40,347 nucleotides of DNA from an uncultured Bacteroidales bacterium (GCA_947303715.1 CAMYYY010000025.1:1-40347), one strand, 5' to 3'. Counted from the stretch's first letter, positions 1-8,485 are shown. A program made the numbers and translations. The notes: generated by a model not told the origin, from the letters alone.

Positions 1-102
1 CATCGCAATGGTTAAATGTTTTCATCGCAATGAAAGAAAGTTTTCACTGCAATGAAAGAAAGTTTTCACTGCAATGAAAGATTCTTTTCATTGCGATGAA
101 AA
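1..102. repeat. Palindromic CATYGCRATGAAA array, copy 1
   Basis: About five units of the near-palindrome CATYGCRATGAAA are joined by short spacers such as GAAAGTT. Each unit can pair with its neighbours. The array is cut by the left edge of the window, so its full length is unknown. The same array occurs in reverse orientation at 34362-34510, where the 3' part matches almost base for base. No protein or RNA gene is evident here. Confidence 0.85.
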
Positions 103-503
103 AACGGTATTCTTTGATTTTGTCATTCTGATGTCAGAAAACACTAAATAATTCGCATAATTCGGATAATTCGCCGTTTGTAACAGAAAACAGGAAATAT
201 CTTTGTCGGCGAATGGAACGAATTTGACGAATGGCATTGCGGCGTGGAGCTTCGCACGCCGAATGGGGGAGGGAGTTTTTTGAAACACGAATGACCATGA
301 ATGAACACGAATTTTTCATGAATTAATTTTTGGGTAATTCATGGGTATTTGTGGGCATTCGTGTTAAGAAAAAAAGAAAAAATGGATATTTGATGTTCCA
401 TCGGTGGCATTTAACGTTGCGGCGACAGCGTTTGATTCTATTTCCGTAGCGTTTGATTCTAATTTGCCAGTCCCCTATTCTAATTGGGCAGCGCACTATT
501 CTA
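103..503. repeat. Gene-free, repeat-dense stretch downstream of the DUF2461 gene
   Basis: No credible gene lies here. It holds three kinds of short repeat. At 148-175 the word ATAATTCG occurs three times. At 282-366 an imperfect inverted repeat is built from ACACGAATG and CATGAAT words, with arms at about 282-325 and 335-366. At 425-505 the words GCGTTTGATTCTA (twice) and CTATTCTA occur. The inverted repeat could end transcripts of the minus-strand gene upstream, but no clean T-run follows it. Confidence 0.6.
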
Positions 504-1211
504 TTATTCGTGGTGCGCAAAGTCGATGGCGCGATTGATGTAACGGGTGAAGGGGAGTGTGGTGCGGAAAAGCTCTACGACGCGTTCGGCAAGGTGGGGG
601 GAGGTGATGAAACTGTCATCAGGCTCGTAGCAGAGGCAGAAGGTCTTGAGGCGCAAGTACTCGGGGTAGGGCGCATCGGGAGAAAAGCCCTTGGGATTGC
701 GCTTCAGGGCACCTGTCTGGTCAAGCCAGAAGAGGGGCGAGCATTGGTGCCGGACGATATCGTCGAAGTCTCCCTCGCCTGCAGCGATGTCCTCGCGCAG
801 GATTTGCAGCACGCGCGGCTCGTAGCAGTAGTCACCCACGGCAAGCATGTGAGCGGTAGGGTAGCCGTCGCTGTCGGCGCCGCCTGTTCCGATGTGGAAA
901 TAGTAGCCCACGTAGCCGGACTTCTTGCCGCCTGGGCAGATGTAGCAACCCATGTGGGTTTTGTAGGGGCTTTTGTCGGCGCTGAAGCGGACGTCGCGAT
1001 AGATGCGGTAGGTGCAGTCCTTGGGCTGAAGGCCGCGCACGGTATCGTCGAACGACGCTACGCCCTCGATGAGGCTGGCTGTGAGGGCATCGAACTGCTG
1101 CTGGCAGCGTAGGTACTCGTCTTTATGAGCCATGAACCAGGGGCGGTTGTTGTTGTCGCGAAGCGCACGAAGGAAGCGGATAATATCATCCATAAGTTCT
1201 TTTTTCTTCAT
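504..1211 (-). CDS. DUF2461 family protein
   Basis: A 235-residue cytoplasmic protein without signal peptide or membrane segment. It matches the DUF2461 family: an N-terminal helix with the NNRPWF motif, then the core signature with YRIYRDVRFSADKSPYKTH near residues 68-86, and GYYFHIG near 101. The length is normal for the family. The biochemical role of DUF2461 is unknown. It is transcribed divergently from the GH2 gene, with 58 nt between the two start codons, and has its own TAACTTTG -7 box at 1219-1226 on the minus strand. The start MKKKEL fits that promoter. It is probably a housekeeping gene unrelated to the glycosidases. Confidence 0.88.
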   Translation of the reverse strand: MKKKELMDDIIRFLRALRDNNNRPWFMAHKDEYLRCQQQFDALTASLIEGVASFDDTVRGLQPKDCTYRIYRDVRFSADKSPYKTHMGCYICPGGKKSGYVGYYFHIGTGGADSDGYPTAHMLAVGDYCYEPRVLQILREDIAAGEGDFDDIVRHQCSPLFWLDQTGALKRNPKGFSPDAPYPEYLRLKTFCLCYEPDDSFITSPHLAERVVELFRTTLPFTRYINRAIDFAHHE

Positions 1212-1218
1212 TTTCGTG

Positions 1219-1226
1219 CAAAGTTA
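1219..1226 (-). promoter_or_regulatory. -7 box of the DUF2461 promoter
   Basis: On the minus strand this reads TAACTTTG, a match to the Bacteroidetes -7 consensus TAnnTTTG, 8 nt before the start codon at 1211. A TTTG lies at 1250-1253 (minus), 23 nt away, slightly longer than the usual 19-21 nt spacing. Confidence 0.5.
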
Positions 1227-1239
1227 CAAAAAAAAGAAT

Positions 1240-1247
1240 TAACTTTG
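1240..1247 (+). promoter_or_regulatory. -7 box of the GH2 promoter
   Basis: TAACTTTG matches TAnnTTTG and lies 22 nt before the GH2 start at 1270. It is identical to the divergent box at 1219-1226. The -33 region upstream is weak (TTTTCG around 1211-1216). Confidence 0.55.
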
Positions 1248-1269
1248 TGCAAATTTTACAGAACTCCTT

Positions 1270-4170
1270 ATGAAAAAAACTATTTGTTTCGTTTTGATGG
1301 CAGCCTGCGGCATTTTAACGGGGCAGGCGCAGGCGGTGATTGACCTTAGCGGCACGTGGCAGTTCCAGATGGACCGCGAGGACGTGGGCGAGACGCAGCA
1401 ATGGTACCGTCGGACGACGCTGGACGACACCATGCCCCTGCCGGGCTCCATGCCCGAGATGCTGAAGGGCGACGACATCACGGTAAATACCGTGTGGACA
1501 GGCTCGCTCTACGACAGTTCCTACTACTACAACCCCGCTATGGAGAAGTACCGTGTGGAGGGAAACGTCAAGCTCCCCTTCTTCCTCACCCCCGATAAGC
1601 ACTATGTGGGTGCGGCGTGGTATGTCCGTGAAGTGAACCTGTCGAAGGAGTGGGCGGGGCAGCACGTGACGCTCTACCTCGAGCGGCCCCATTGGGAGAG
1701 TACCGTCTGGGTGAACGGTAAACAGGTGGGCATGCAGAATAGCCTGTGCGTGGCGCACGAGTTCGATGTCTCTCCCTATATTAAGAAAGGAAAGAACCTC
1801 ATAGCCATCCGCATCGACAACCGCGTGAAGGATATCAACCCCGGCCCTGACAGCCATAGCATCACCGACCAGACACAGGGCAACTGGAACGGCATCGTGG
1901 GCGCCATCGAGCTGCGGCGTTCGCAGAAAGTCTATATCGACGACGTGCAGGTCTATCCCAACCTCAGCGATTTCACGGCCCTGGTGAAGACGGTGGTCGT
2001 CAACGGCACGGGCAAGGCCGTAAAGGGAGCACTTGACTTCGTGGCAAAGTGCGAGAGCACCGCCCGCGGCACACATCATATCAACGAGACGAAGTATCAC
2101 ACCTTCGCAGCCGGCACAAACACCATCGTTGACACGCTACTCATCAGCGAGCGCGCCCTGCTGTGGGACGAGTTCCACCCCGACGTCTATTTCCTGCAGA
2201 CCCACGTCTGCGAGTCGTACCTCGGCAGCCTCGTCAAGATGGACCGGCACATCACCTCGTTTGGCATGAGGGAGTTCACCGTAGGCGAGAACTACTTCTA
2301 CGTCAATGGCCGCAAGACGCTGTTGCGCGGCACGGTGGAGAACTGCGACTTCCCCTTGACGGGCTACGCGCCGATGGACGAAGAGTCGTGGGAGCGGGTG
2401 TTCCGCATCTGCAAGAGCTATGGCCTGAACCACATGCGCTTCCACTCGTTCTGTCCGCCCGAAGCTGCCTTTGCTGCAGCCGACCGTGTGGGCTTCTACC
2501 TGCAGCCCGAAGGTCCCAGCTGGCCTAATCACGGCAGCAGCCTGGGCAACGGCGAGCCTGTTGACGACTACCTCTGGGCCGAAGCCGAGCGCATGGCCAA
2601 GGCCTACGGCAACCATCCCTCGTTCTGTATGATGGCTATTGGCAACGAGCCTCGCGGCAACTGGGTGGAGTGGGTGAGCAAGTTTGTTGATTATTGGAAG
2701 GAACACGATACACGCCGCGTCTATACGGGCGCCTCGGTAGGCGGAGGCTGGCAATGGCAGCCCAAGAGCCAGTATCACGTCAAGGCCGGCGCTCGCGGAC
2801 TGGAGTGGGCACGCCAACAGCCGAACAGCATGGACGACTTCCGCGACAACCGCTTCATCCTCCAGGCCGGCACGGCACCCTACGTCAGCCACGAGACGGG
2901 GCAATGGTGCGTCTTCCCCAACTTCGACGAGCGGCGCAAATACACGGGCGTCAACAAGGCCAAGAACTTCGACATTTTCCGCGACATCCTGGCTGAAAAC
3001 GATATGGCCGAGCTGGGACACGACTTCATGATGGCCAGCGGCAAACTGCAGGCTCTCTGCTATAAGAACGAGATTGAGAAGACGCTGCGCACGCCGGGCT
3101 ATGCAGGGTTCCAGCTGCTGGCGCTCAACGACTATAGCGGACAGGGCACGGCGTTGGTGGGCGTCACGGATGTCTTCTTCGGCGAAAAAGAGTATATCCA
3201 TGCCGACGAATGGCATCATTTCTGCTGCGAGACCGTTCCCCTTGCCCGTCTGCCCAAGTTCGTCTATACGGCGGGCGACACGCTGAAGGCCCAGATCGAG
3301 ATGGCTCACTTCGGCGAGAATCCCATCGAGCGGGCGAATATCATCGTTTATCTCTGCCCCGAGTATGGCGTGAAGATGAAGGTGGGGCATTTCATCAAAA
3401 ATATTCCCATCGGCAGCCCCACTCCGATAGGCGATATCAGCCTGCCCGTAACCGACGTCAAGGAGGCCACGAAGTATCGGCTGGAGGTATTGGTCAGCGG
3501 CACGAATTTCGTGAACGAATGGGATGTATGGTTCTATCCTGCTGAGCCGGAGATGGACGAAGGTGAAGTTTATGTAACCTCGACGTTGGATGACAAAGCG
3601 CTGGAAATTCTTGATAAGGGCGGCGATGTGCTCGTTTGCGCCGCAGGAAAGGTGACCTACGGAGCGGGCATAAGCCAGCAGTTCCTGCCCGTCTTCTGGA
3701 ATACCAGCTGGTTTAAGATGCGTCCACCCCACACTACGGGCCTCTTCATCAACGATGCCCATCCGCTGTTCCGTGAATTCCCCACGGACTATCATAGCGA
3801 CGTGCAATGGTGGGAGCTGGTGAATAATGCTCAGGTGATGTTGTTCTCCGACTTCCCGCAGGGCTTCCAGCCGCTGGTGCAGAGCATCGACACGTGGTTC
3901 CTCTCCCGCAAGATAGGTTTGCTCTTCGAAGCCCGTGTGGGTAAGGGTCGTCTGATGATGACTACTATGGACATCGATATGAACCTCGACCGTCGTATTG
4001 TGGCGCGCCAGATGCGCAAGGCCATACTCGACTACATGAATTCGCCTTATTTCCGTCCTGCGTTTGCGGTGTCTGCGGCTACGGTGCAGCAGCTCTTTAC
4101 CAAGCCAACCCCGTCGGTGAACATGTTCACGAAACAATCGCCTGACGAACTGAAGCCGAAGATTAATTAA
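1270..4170 (+). CDS. Secreted glycoside hydrolase family 2 enzyme (beta-galactosidase-like)
   Basis: A 966-residue secreted enzyme with a signal peptide (MKKTICFVLMAACGILTGQA). It has the GH2 order: a jelly-roll sugar-binding domain (about 25-215, with IDLSGTWQF and WESTVWVNGKQVG), an Ig-like domain (about 215-330), and a TIM barrel (about 335-660). The predicted acid/base is E460 in MAIGNEPRG, and the predicted nucleophile is E542 in VSHETGQW. The C-terminal 200 residues look like an extra beta-sandwich followed by a glutamine-amidotransferase-like fold (inference). The exact sugar cannot be read from sequence. GH2 enzymes beside a rhamnogalacturonan acetylesterase and GH106 usually remove beta-linked galactose or uronic acid from rhamnogalacturonan-I. 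It is the first gene of the block, with its own promoter at 1240. The sequence after its stop is a GTTTAACG word array. Confidence 0.88.
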   Translation: MKKTICFVLMAACGILTGQAQAVIDLSGTWQFQMDREDVGETQQWYRRTTLDDTMPLPGSMPEMLKGDDITVNTVWTGSLYDSSYYYNPAMEKYRVEGNVKLPFFLTPDKHYVGAAWYVREVNLSKEWAGQHVTLYLERPHWESTVWVNGKQVGMQNSLCVAHEFDVSPYIKKGKNLIAIRIDNRVKDINPGPDSHSITDQTQGNWNGIVGAIELRRSQKVYIDDVQVYPNLSDFTALVKTVVVNGTGKAVKGALDFVAKCESTARGTHHINETKYHTFAAGTNTIVDTLLISERALLWDEFHPDVYFLQTHVCESYLGSLVKMDRHITSFGMREFTVGENYFYVNGRKTLLRGTVENCDFPLTGYAPMDEESWERVFRICKSYGLNHMRFHSFCPPEAAFAAADRVGFYLQPEGPSWPNHGSSLGNGEPVDDYLWAEAERMAKAYGNHPSFCMMAIGNEPRGNWVEWVSKFVDYWKEHDTRRVYTGASVGGGWQWQPKSQYHVKAGARGLEWARQQPNSMDDFRDNRFILQAGTAPYVSHETGQWCVFPNFDERRKYTGVNKAKNFDIFRDILAENDMAELGHDFMMASGKLQALCYKNEIEKTLRTPGYAGFQLLALNDYSGQGTALVGVTDVFFGEKEYIHADEWHHFCCETVPLARLPKFVYTAGDTLKAQIEMAHFGENPIERANIIVYLCPEYGVKMKVGHFIKNIPIGSPTPIGDISLPVTDVKEATKYRLEVLVSGTNFVNEWDVWFYPAEPEMDEGEVYVTSTLDDKALEILDKGGDVLVCAAGKVTYGAGISQQFLPVFWNTSWFKMRPPHTTGLFINDAHPLFREFPTDYHSDVQWWELVNNAQVMLFSDFPQGFQPLVQSIDTWFLSRKIGLLFEARVGKGRLMMTTMDIDMNLDRRIVARQMRKAILDYMNSPYFRPAFAVSAATVQQLFTKPTPSVNMFTKQSPDELKPKIN

Positions 4171-4177
4171 GAATGAA

Positions 4178-4248
4178 AAAGTTTAACGTTTAACGTTTAA
4201 CGAGGCTGGCGCGATGAGATGGTTTAACGGAGAACGTTTAACGAGACT
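4178..4248 (+). repeat. GTTTAACG word array
   Basis: Three contiguous GTTTAACG-type units at 4181-4202, then further copies around 4221 and 4235, fill the gap between the GH2 stop and the next gene. No terminator or promoter consensus is apparent in it. Confidence 0.7.
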
Positions 4249-4265
4249 AACAGACTATTTGCCAA

Positions 4266-5684
4266 ATGAAGAATAAAATGAAAAGTAGGAGTTCAGGAGT
4301 TCAGGAGTTACAGGAGTTCAGACTAATGACTCGTATGCAGCATCCTAAACTATTGTCTGCAGCTCCTGTAACTCCTGAACTCCTGAACTCCATAATTACA
4401 CTCCTAAAAAGGCCTACACTCCTTTTTATTCTCCTTTTTCATTTTTCATTTCTGTCCGCCCAGACGTTTGACTTCAGCGGGAGCAAGAAGGTTGCAGAAG
4501 GCGTGATTCGTGTGACGCCTGATATGCGCTATTCTGCAGAAACAGGCTATGGCTATGACTTCACAGCCTCTCCCCTCCCTCCACGGGAGGGGTCGGGGGT
4601 GGGTCTTTTTTTCTCCGTCGCCCTCCCTGACGGCAATTATAAAGTGACCTTGACCCTCGGCTCAAAGCGTCGGGCTGGGGTGACAACCGTCCGTGCCGAA
4701 TCGCGAAGACTGCTATTGGAAAGCGTCCCGACGAAGAAGGGCGAGCAGAAGACGTTCACCTTCACCGTCAACAAGCGCACCCCCTTCATCAGCGGGAACG
4801 ACTATGTCCGCATCAAGCCCCGCGAACGGAACAAGCTCAACTGGGACGACCGTCTGACAATCGAGGTCAACGGCTCTGCGCCTCAGTTGGCCATGCTGAA
4901 GATAGAGCCTGCCGACGAGGCCGTCACAACGCTCTATCTCTGCGGAAACAGCACCGTCGTTGACCAGGACTATGAGCCCTGGGCTTCGTGGGGGCAGATG
5001 ATTCCCCGCTGGTTCGACGAGACCGTCAGCGTAGCCAACTATGCCGAGAGTGGCGAGAGCGCCTCCTCCTTCATTGCTGCCGGACGACTGAAGAAGATTC
5101 TTGCCCATTTGCGAGCAGGAGACTATGTCTTCGTGGAGTTTGGCCATAACGACCAGAAGCAGCGCGGCCCAGGCAAAGGTGCTTACTACAATTTCGCTAC
5201 CGAGCTCAAGACGTTTGTCGATGAGGTGCGTGCGCGTGATGCATACATCGTCTTCCTTACTCCTACCCAGCGTCGCAGTTTTGATGCAGCGGGCAAGATT
5301 CAGGAAACCCATGCCGACTACCCTGATGCCATGCGTTGGGTGGCAGGGCGCGAGGAAGTCCCTGTCATTGAACTGCATGACATGACTCGTACATTCTTCG
5401 AGACGCTGGGTGTGGAGGGCTCCAAGCAGGCGTTGGTGCATTATCCTGCCAACAGCTATCCCAACCAGCCGCAGGCATTGGCTGACAATACCCATTTCAA
5501 TCCCTATGGTGCCTACGAGGTAGCCAAGATGGTGATAGAGGGAATGAAGCAGCTTCATCTGCATTTGGTAGAACACCTGCGTTCGGATTATACGGATTAC
5601 GATCCTGCCTATCCTGACGACCCTGCCACGTTTCATTGGGATGAGAGTACTTTCTTCGAAATCGACAAGCCAGACGGAAACTGA
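4266..5684 (+). CDS. SGNH esterase, rhamnogalacturonan acetylesterase type (CE12-like)
   Basis: A secreted esterase predicted to remove acetyl groups from rhamnogalacturonan. The SGNH blocks are all visible: GNS with Ser229 in LYLCGNSTVVDQ, GHND in VFVEFGHNDQK, and Asp407/His410 in DNTHFNPYGAYE (numbered from 4266). An N-terminal beta-sandwich (about 70-220, FDFSG to EVNG) resembles the non-catalytic domain common in this family. The N-terminus is odd. The signal peptide core (LLFILLFHFSFLSAQT) only begins about residue 55, after a stretch encoded by a perfect inverted repeat (4288-4316 and 4363-4391). ATGs at 4326 and 4338 lie in the loop and are plausible true starts. Residues SPLPPREGSGVG are encoded by a GC-rich repeat inserted in frame at 4567-4605. 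It sits 95 nt after GH2 and 101 nt before GH106. Confidence 0.87.
   Translation: MKNKMKSRSSGVQELQEFRLMTRMQHPKLLSAAPVTPELLNSIITLLKRPTLLFILLFHFSFLSAQTFDFSGSKKVAEGVIRVTPDMRYSAETGYGYDFTASPLPPREGSGVGLFFSVALPDGNYKVTLTLGSKRRAGVTTVRAESRRLLLESVPTKKGEQKTFTFTVNKRTPFISGNDYVRIKPRERNKLNWDDRLTIEVNGSAPQLAMLKIEPADEAVTTLYLCGNSTVVDQDYEPWASWGQMIPRWFDETVSVANYAESGESASSFIAAGRLKKILAHLRAGDYVFVEFGHNDQKQRGPGKGAYYNFATELKTFVDEVRARDAYIVFLTPTQRRSFDAAGKIQETHADYPDAMRWVAGREEVPVIELHDMTRTFFETLGVEGSKQALVHYPANSYPNQPQALADNTHFNPYGAYEVAKMVIEGMKQLHLHLVEHLRSDYTDYDPAYPDDPATFHWDESTFFEIDKPDGN
4288..4391 (+). repeat. Perfect 29-bp inverted repeat around the SGNH start codons
   Basis: The left arm (4288-4316) and right arm (4363-4391) are exact reverse complements made of GGAGTTCA / GGAGTTACA words, with a 46-nt loop. 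The loop carries in-frame ATGs at 4326 and 4338. In mRNA it would form a strong stem next to, or holding, the initiation region. Confidence 0.9.
4567..4605 (+). repeat. GC-rich interspersed element, in-frame copy
   Basis: A 39-nt element beginning CCTCTCCCCTCCCTC, with a self-complementary CTCC/GGAG core. It is read in frame inside the SGNH gene as SPLPPREGSGVG. An inverted copy (two substitutions and two compensating indels) lies just after the tricorn stop at 13763-13802. Confidence 0.88.
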
Positions 5685-5687
5685 AAG

Positions 5688-5768
5688 TTAGTTAAGAGTT
5701 TAGAATTAAGAGTTAAGAAAAAAACTCAGCCATTCAACCCATTAACCCCATTCGCCCCACCCCCCCCA
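5688..5768 (+). repeat. Word array between SGNH and GH106 genes
   Basis: Contains AGTTAAGA / GAATTAAG words. The 20 nt at 5703-5722 (GAATTAAGAGTTAAGAAAAA) recur exactly at 10319-10338 behind the ABC transporter gene. It continues into CATTAACCCCATTCGCCCC-type sequence and a run of C. Confidence 0.75.
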
Positions 5769-5785
5769 TCAGAAAACAATATGAA

Positions 5786-8446
5786 ATGAACAAGAAATAC
5801 CCCAAACCGTTTTTCTTTCCTGTAAGCCGTATGGTTTGCAAAACTATTTATTTTTCATTTTTCATTCTTCATTCTTCATTGTTTTCTGCCCAGACATGGC
5901 CAGACATTACTCAGACCGCTAAGCCTGCAGCCCGTTGGTGGTGGTTGGGTAGTGCCGTGGATAAGGAGAATCTGGAGTGGAACATCCGCTCGTATGCCGA
6001 GGCAGGCCTGGGCGAGTTGGAGATAACACCCATCTATGGCGTGCAGGGAAACGAGTCAAACGACATCCCATTCCTCTCCGAGAAGTGGATGGAAATGCTC
6101 CGCTACTGTCAGGAGATAGGGCAGGACGTCGGCATCCGCATCGATATGAGCACAGGCACGGGGTGGCCCTTCGGCGGTCCGTCTGTGAGCGACAACGATG
6201 CAGCATGCAGGGCCATATTTGGTAAGGATGCAGCAGGCAACGTAACCTTTGAGGTTGGAAAGACGAAGCAGAAGGTGAAGCGCGCCGCTCCGGGTGGAGA
6301 AGGATGGGTTGTGGACCATTACGACAAGGATGCCGTGCGCCGCTATCTCGACTATATCAGCAAGCCATTCAAGGCGACGGGTACTCCCGTTCCAAACAAT
6401 TTCTTCAACGATTCGTATGAGGTGTACGGCGCTGACTGGACCCCCACCTTCCTGAAAGAATTCGCACGTCGTCGTGGATATAAACTGGAAGAGCATTGGG
6501 AAGAGTTTGTCAGCATGGACTATGCCAATGATGTGACGCGCCGTATCGTCAGCGACTATCGGGAAACGCTGGGCGAGCTGCTGAATGAGAACTTTGCGCA
6601 TCAATGGACGGCGTGGGCACACAAGCAGGGCTCTATTACCCGAGGGCAGGCACACGGCAGCCCCTCGAACCTCATCGACACCTACGCCGCCTACGACATC
6701 CCCGAGTGCGAGGGCTTCGGACTCAGCCCCTTCGGCATCAAAGGGCTTCGGGTGGACTCCATCCGCAAGAAAAACGATGCCGACTTCACCGTGTTGAAAT
6801 ATGCCTCCAGCGCAGCCCACATCAGCGGAAAGCCCTTGGTAAGCAGCGAGACGTTCACCTGGCTTACCGAGCATTTCCGCACCAGCCTCTCGCAATGTAA
6901 GCCCGACATGGACCTGATGTTCATCACAGGCGTCAACCACATGTTCTTCCACGGCACCTGCTATAGCCCCAAGGACGACCCGTGGCCCGGATGGAAGTTC
7001 TACGCCTCGATGGACATGTCGCCCACCAACACTATCTGGCGCGATGTTCCAGAGTTCCTCACCTACATCGCCCGCTGTCAGAGTTTTCTTCAAATGGGGA
7101 AGCCCGACAACGATTTCCTCGTCTATCTGCCCATCTACGACATCTGGCACGAGCAGCCGGGACGCTACCTGATGTTTGACATCCACAAGATGCGCGAAAA
7201 GGCTCCCCGCTTCATTGAGGCCGTCAACACCATTTGCGAATCTGGCTACGACGTCGATTACATCAGCGATGCCTTCCTCCAGCAGACGGTCGTCAGGAAC
7301 GGGCAGCTTGTCACTCCCAGCAAGGCTGCGTATAAGGCTGTCATCGTGCCTGCTGCCCGACTGATGCCGGTGGAGACGTTGGCGCAGTTGGAGAAGCTGG
7401 CGCGGCAGGGGGCGAAGGTGGTGTTCATGGGCGGACTGCCCGAGGATGTGCCAGGCTTTGGACGCTACGACAAGCGCCATGCAGCCTTCCAGAAGACTTT
7501 GGCAAAGATACAGCAAGCCCCCATCCTCATCGGTACCGACTATGACAAGACGTTAGAGCTATGTGGCGCACGCCGCGAGAGTATGCGCCTCTCCTGGTGT
7601 GGCTTCCGCGCTATTCGTCGTGTCAACGACAAGGGCTATCACTACTTCATCAGCAACCTTCAGGACCACGACGTGGAGGCCGTCGTCACACTCGGCGTGG
7701 ATGGTGCCGACGCCCTCTTCTTCGACCCGCTGACAGGGCGCATAGGTCGTCCGATGAGAAATGGCAGCAAGGTGTTCATCCAGCTGAAGTCGGGCGAGAG
7801 CATCATCCTGCAGACGTTCGATGAGCTGCTGACGGTTGATGTGCCCGATTGGCAGTATCTTCAGCCACAGGCTGTAAGCCTTTCGCTTGACCATGGCTGG
7901 ACCTTGTCGTTCGACGAGAGCACGCCTGAAATCAAGCGCACCTTCCGCATCGACGAGCCCTGCTCGTGGACGGAGGTAGAGGGATGCCCCGACTTACTGA
8001 CGAACATGGGCACGGGCATCTATACCGTCAACTTCACGCTCCCTGACATGAAGGCCGACGAATGGCTACTTGACCTCGGCGATGTCCGTGAGAGCGCGCG
8101 CGTATATATTAACGAGGAGTATGCTGGTACGGCATGGTGCGTGCCGTTCCAGCTGAGGGTGGGCAAGTTCCTCCGTTCTGGCGAGAACACGCTTTGCGTG
8201 GAGGTGACGAACCTCCCTGCCAACCGTATTGCCCAGATGGATCGCGAGGGCGTTCTTTGGCGTAAGTTCAAGGATATCAACATTGCCGACCTCAACTACC
8301 GCAACACCCGCTATGGCGATTGGGCTCCCGTTCCCTCGGGGCTCAACAGCTCTGTCAGGCTCATCCCCTGCAAAGTTCAGACACGGGGGATGATGCAGGA
8401 GCAACTGGAGAGAGAAAAAGAGCAAGGCATCCTTCGCCTACACTAA
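5786..8446 (+). CDS. GH106 alpha-L-rhamnosidase
   Basis: An 886-residue secreted enzyme of family GH106, expected to release terminal alpha-L-rhamnose from rhamnogalacturonan or similar glycans. Family hallmarks visible are PAARWWWLGSAVDKENLE (about residue 47), the LGELEITPIYG strand, DMSTGTGWPFGG (about 118), the FFNDSYEVYGADWTP segment, and FHGTCYSPKDDPWPGW (about 393). The C-terminal 150 residues form a beta-sandwich resembling GH2 sugar-binding domains (LLDLGDVRESARVYINEEYAGTAW split over about 760-785). The signal peptide is unusual: its hydrophobic core YFSFFILHSSLFSAQ is encoded by TTCATTY words at 5848-5880. The start at 5786 (MNKKYPK) is the only ATG upstream of that core giving a basic n-region. 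It lies 39 nt before the ABC transporter gene. Confidence 0.9.
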   Translation: MNKKYPKPFFFPVSRMVCKTIYFSFFILHSSLFSAQTWPDITQTAKPAARWWWLGSAVDKENLEWNIRSYAEAGLGELEITPIYGVQGNESNDIPFLSEKWMEMLRYCQEIGQDVGIRIDMSTGTGWPFGGPSVSDNDAACRAIFGKDAAGNVTFEVGKTKQKVKRAAPGGEGWVVDHYDKDAVRRYLDYISKPFKATGTPVPNNFFNDSYEVYGADWTPTFLKEFARRRGYKLEEHWEEFVSMDYANDVTRRIVSDYRETLGELLNENFAHQWTAWAHKQGSITRGQAHGSPSNLIDTYAAYDIPECEGFGLSPFGIKGLRVDSIRKKNDADFTVLKYASSAAHISGKPLVSSETFTWLTEHFRTSLSQCKPDMDLMFITGVNHMFFHGTCYSPKDDPWPGWKFYASMDMSPTNTIWRDVPEFLTYIARCQSFLQMGKPDNDFLVYLPIYDIWHEQPGRYLMFDIHKMREKAPRFIEAVNTICESGYDVDYISDAFLQQTVVRNGQLVTPSKAAYKAVIVPAARLMPVETLAQLEKLARQGAKVVFMGGLPEDVPGFGRYDKRHAAFQKTLAKIQQAPILIGTDYDKTLELCGARRESMRLSWCGFRAIRRVNDKGYHYFISNLQDHDVEAVVTLGVDGADALFFDPLTGRIGRPMRNGSKVFIQLKSGESIILQTFDELLTVDVPDWQYLQPQAVSLSLDHGWTLSFDESTPEIKRTFRIDEPCSWTEVEGCPDLLTNMGTGIYTVNFTLPDMKADEWLLDLGDVRESARVYINEEYAGTAWCVPFQLRVGKFLRSGENTLCVEVTNLPANRIAQMDREGVLWRKFKDINIADLNYRNTRYGDWAPVPSGLNSSVRLIPCKVQTRGMMQEQLEREKEQGILRLH
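5848..5880 (+). repeat. TTCATTY word array encoding a signal-peptide core
   Basis: Four units of TTCATTT/TTCATTC in tandem encode FSFFILHSS in the GH106 signal peptide. A related TTTTTCAT array at 4435-4454 encodes the FHFSF part of the SGNH signal peptide. Confidence 0.8.
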
Positions 8447-8485
8447 ATAACAGATACATAACAAGGTAAAAAACAGGATAAAGCG

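Noticed and set aside
453..1112. A 219-codon plus-strand open frame over the DUF2461 gene
   Set aside because: The minus-strand DUF2461 protein has clear family motifs; the plus-strand reading is V/A/G-rich shadow.
2137..4137. A 666-codon open frame antisense to the GH2 gene
   Set aside because: Shadow of a well-supported GH2 gene; no start context, motif or promoter.
6056..7516. A 486-codon open frame antisense to GH106
   Set aside because: Shadow of the rhamnosidase gene; no motif.
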